The translations under genes and the position numbers were made by a program. Below are positions 62,224 to 64,000 of a stretch of 64,000 bases of DNA, in pieces. The notes below the pieces were generated by a model, which was given only the letters and a program-made list of their open reading frames with translations, did no database searches and was not told the origin of the DNA. Source of the DNA: Listeria booriae (GTDB taxonomy: Bacteria; Bacillota; Bacilli; Lactobacillales; Listeriaceae); contig NZ_JNFA01000011.1 of NCBI RefSeq assembly GCF_000766865.1, forward strand, positions 310,001 to 374,000, in the 5' to 3' direction. The first letter of the stretch is position 1, and each line of letters begins with the position of its first letter.

Positions 62224-64000
62224 TTGAAGAAATTATTTACTTGTTTTTGGATGGCATGTTTAATGCTCGCAGTTCTTTTGGTGCTACCATTATCAACGAA
62301 AGCAGCGGAAAACGGCTTTATTCCAACAGTAAACATTGTAACAACAGCTGGAGATGTCGTGGCACTGCCTTCTGAAGTACAGCAAGCAGATAGCCGATAT
62401 CAATTAGCAACAACGAAAGTGCAGTGGGAAAGTATTAATCCTGAAATTTTTAACGACGTTGGGGAACATGCCGTACTCGGAAAAACGGAGGATGGGCAAA
62501 AAACAGTCAAAGGTGTCATTCATGTGTTTTCAAAAGCAAAGCCAGTAAATGTGGCGGCGATTGGCGATAGCATTACGTATGGCATGAATGTAGAAAACGT
62601 ACTTTACAACGCGTATCCGAAACAACTGAACAACCGACTTGGCGCAAATTACAATGTCACGAATTATGGAAACAGCGGGAAAACGTTGCTAGAAGGCGGT
62701 AATGATCCGTATATCCGCACAACGCAGTATACGCAAAGTCTCGCATCCAATCCTAACATCGTGATTATCCAACTAGGAACAAATGATTCTAAACCTGCTA
62801 ATTTTGCAAAAATCGATCAATACGTTGGAGATTACGTAAAGTTAATCAATAAATATAAAACCTTGGCGACAAAACCTGTTGTTTATGTGACGCTACCACC
62901 AGTTGTATTTAACACAGCGTACACGATTAACCAAGCAAACATGGATAAAATTTTGCCAAAAATTGTAGAAGCCGCAGAAAAAGCAAATGTTGACGTTTCT
63001 ATCATTGATAACCAGACCGCAACGGTTGGTGCGAAAGAATTTGTACCTGATAGCGTGCATCCTAACGGTAAAGGCGCTGCGATATTGGCGAACAATGTGT
63101 ATCATACGATCACTGGCGAACAGCCTGAGTTGTCTGGAAAAGTAGCGGCAAATGCTTATAATACAAGCTATGGCGCGATCAATGCAGTTCCTACAACGGC
63201 GGACAAAACATTACTCCTATCGAACATTTCGACAAAAAACTGGGTTTCTTATAAAAACGTGAATTTTGATAAATCTCTAGGGAGCTTACAAATGTCGGCG
63301 GCAATACCTTACGATGCGACGTCGGTTGAAGTAAAACTAGATAGCCCAACAGGCCAAACGATTGGAACGAAAGTTTTGAATCGAACTGGTAATGTGAATA
63401 CATGGGCGCTTAATACCATTCCAACAACGACTGTGAGTGGCACACATGATGTTTATATCATTTTTAGCAGACCTGCTACAGCAACAAATGTGGAGTTAGT
63501 GCGTTTAGGTAGTATTGATTTTTCTTATGATGCTGCGAAACCGACAGAAATCATGTCAGCGCAAGACCTTGAGGCTGCGTTAGCAAGTGGGCTTACAAAC
63601 CTGAAGCTGATGAATAACATTACTTTCACGAAAAACCTACAACTTTCAGACGATACGAAACTAAATCTGAATGGCTACACGATGGACACAGCAAACTATT
63701 ATTTAAGCAAAAATGACGCAGCAGGAAAACGAATCCAATTTGACATTTTTGGTGGTAATGTCGCTGGTAAGAACGTCTACGGAAGCATTTACAGCGGTAC
63801 TTCTGAGAACAGCAACTACGGCATGAATATTAATGCAAAAGACATCACATTTAACGGTACACTTTTTATTCGTAATAACGTACTGAATACCGTTGTTACT
63901 TTTGATGGCCATAATGTCATTAAATCGACGACTGGCAGTAATGTCTACGTTCGCAACATGACAATCAAAGCTGGCGCGTATTACTACGGCTCTACAGAAG
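62224..64000 (+). CDS. Secreted SGNH hydrolase with beta-helix-like region, 3' end beyond the window
   Basis: At least 592 residues, open to the last base. Start TTG 62224 with AAAGG 9 nt upstream. Signal peptide (FWMACLMLAVLLVLPLSTKA), a BIG_4-like domain (about 32-102), then an SGNH/GDSL esterase domain: nucleophile Ser116 in AIGDSITYG, GNSGKT, the GTNDS block, and Asp276/His279 in DSVHPNGKG. After about residue 435 comes sequence like a right-handed beta-helix (LNLNGYTMDTANYY, INAKDITFNGTLFIRNN), as in listerial pectate-lyase-like surface proteins. Probably a polysaccharide deacetylating or deacylating surface enzyme, divergent from the DUF916 gene. Confidence 0.85.
   Translation, partial: MKKLFTCFWMACLMLAVLLVLPLSTKAAENGFIPTVNIVTTAGDVVALPSEVQQADSRYQLATTKVQWESINPEIFNDVGEHAVLGKTEDGQKTVKGVIHVFSKAKPVNVAAIGDSITYGMNVENVLYNAYPKQLNNRLGANYNVTNYGNSGKTLLEGGNDPYIRTTQYTQSLASNPNIVIIQLGTNDSKPANFAKIDQYVGDYVKLINKYKTLATKPVVYVTLPPVVFNTAYTINQANMDKILPKIVEAAEKANVDVSIIDNQTATVGAKEFVPDSVHPNGKGAAILANNVYHTITGEQPELSGKVAANAYNTSYGAINAVPTTADKTLLLSNISTKNWVSYKNVNFDKSLGSLQMSAAIPYDATSVEVKLDSPTGQTIGTKVLNRTGNVNTWALNTIPTTTVSGTHDVYIIFSRPATATNVELVRLGSIDFSYDAAKPTEIMSAQDLEAALASGLTNLKLMNNITFTKNLQLSDDTKLNLNGYTMDTANYYLSKNDAAGKRIQFDIFGGNVAGKNVYGSIYSGTSENSNYGMNINAKDITFNGTLFIRNNVLNTVVTFDGHNVIKSTTGSNVYVRNMTIKAGAYYYGSTE

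Overview
The window looks like chromosomal DNA of a low-GC Firmicute, most likely a Listeria species or another Listeriaceae. This is inferred from the mix of families: a rifampicin phosphotransferase of the Listeria type, many PrfA-like Crp/Fnr regulators, Mga-like regulators, an LPXTG protein with DUF5011 repeats, a DUF916 (WxL-locus) protein and an LXG toxin operon. A nitric oxide synthase argues against an ordinary L. monocytogenes. Species cannot be fixed from sequence alone.

Layout. 1-1150: truncated Crp-like gene and a small membrane protein. 1157-7372: a five-gene minus-strand polysaccharide cluster (nucleotide-sugar epimerase, Wzy-like polymerase, GT4, Wzx-like flippase, UDP-ManNAc dehydrogenase). 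7538-7755: a structured repeat with a second copy at 47882-48097. 7757-11839: rifampicin phosphotransferase, then an aldo/keto reductase under a MerR regulator with two matching MerR-type promoters. 12076-25362: surface module A (Mga regulator plus secreted repeat protein on the plus strand; on the minus strand a VPMTG microprotein, a giant SdrD-B-like secreted protein, a GntR-type winged helix, a carbonic-anhydrase-like lipoprotein, an Mga regulator and two Crp-like regulators). 25373-41977: module B, a long minus-strand run with the same core (Crp, microprotein, giant protein, GntR winged helix, carbonic-anhydrase-like lipoprotein, Crp) plus a sortase, three membrane or lipid-linked-sugar glycosyltransferases, a degenerate UDP-GlcNAc 2-epimerase-like protein, two small proteins and an LPXTG protein. 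42427-49426: mixed housekeeping (nitric oxide synthase, lipoprotein, DAK2-DegV fusion, LD-carboxypeptidase). 49542-55021: Crp-like regulator, topB, PTS IIC with its GntR regulator. 55098-58690: type VII-secreted LXG/TNT toxin with helper and immunity genes and decayed remnants. 58833-60843: ABC exporter with ArsR regulator. 60954-64000: DUF916 protein and a large secreted SGNH hydrolase that runs off the window.

The most unusual content is the pair of paralogous surface modules. In each, an about 60-residue protein with a sortase-like VPMTG motif, a membrane helix and a basic tail, but no cleavable signal peptide, lies directly upstream of a giant secreted repeat protein that has no anchor of its own. 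The giant proteins and the Mga-linked protein at 13664 share an unnamed C-terminal domain of about 115 residues. Both modules carry carbonic-anhydrase folds in which two of the three zinc histidines are replaced (His to Asn, His to Gln). I infer an undescribed cell-surface assembly system in which a dedicated sortase and glycosyltransferases may display or decorate the giant proteins. Nothing in the sequence proves the mechanism.

Most genes have clear Shine-Dalgarno sequences, and several starts were moved to fit them. Terminator hairpins bound most operons.
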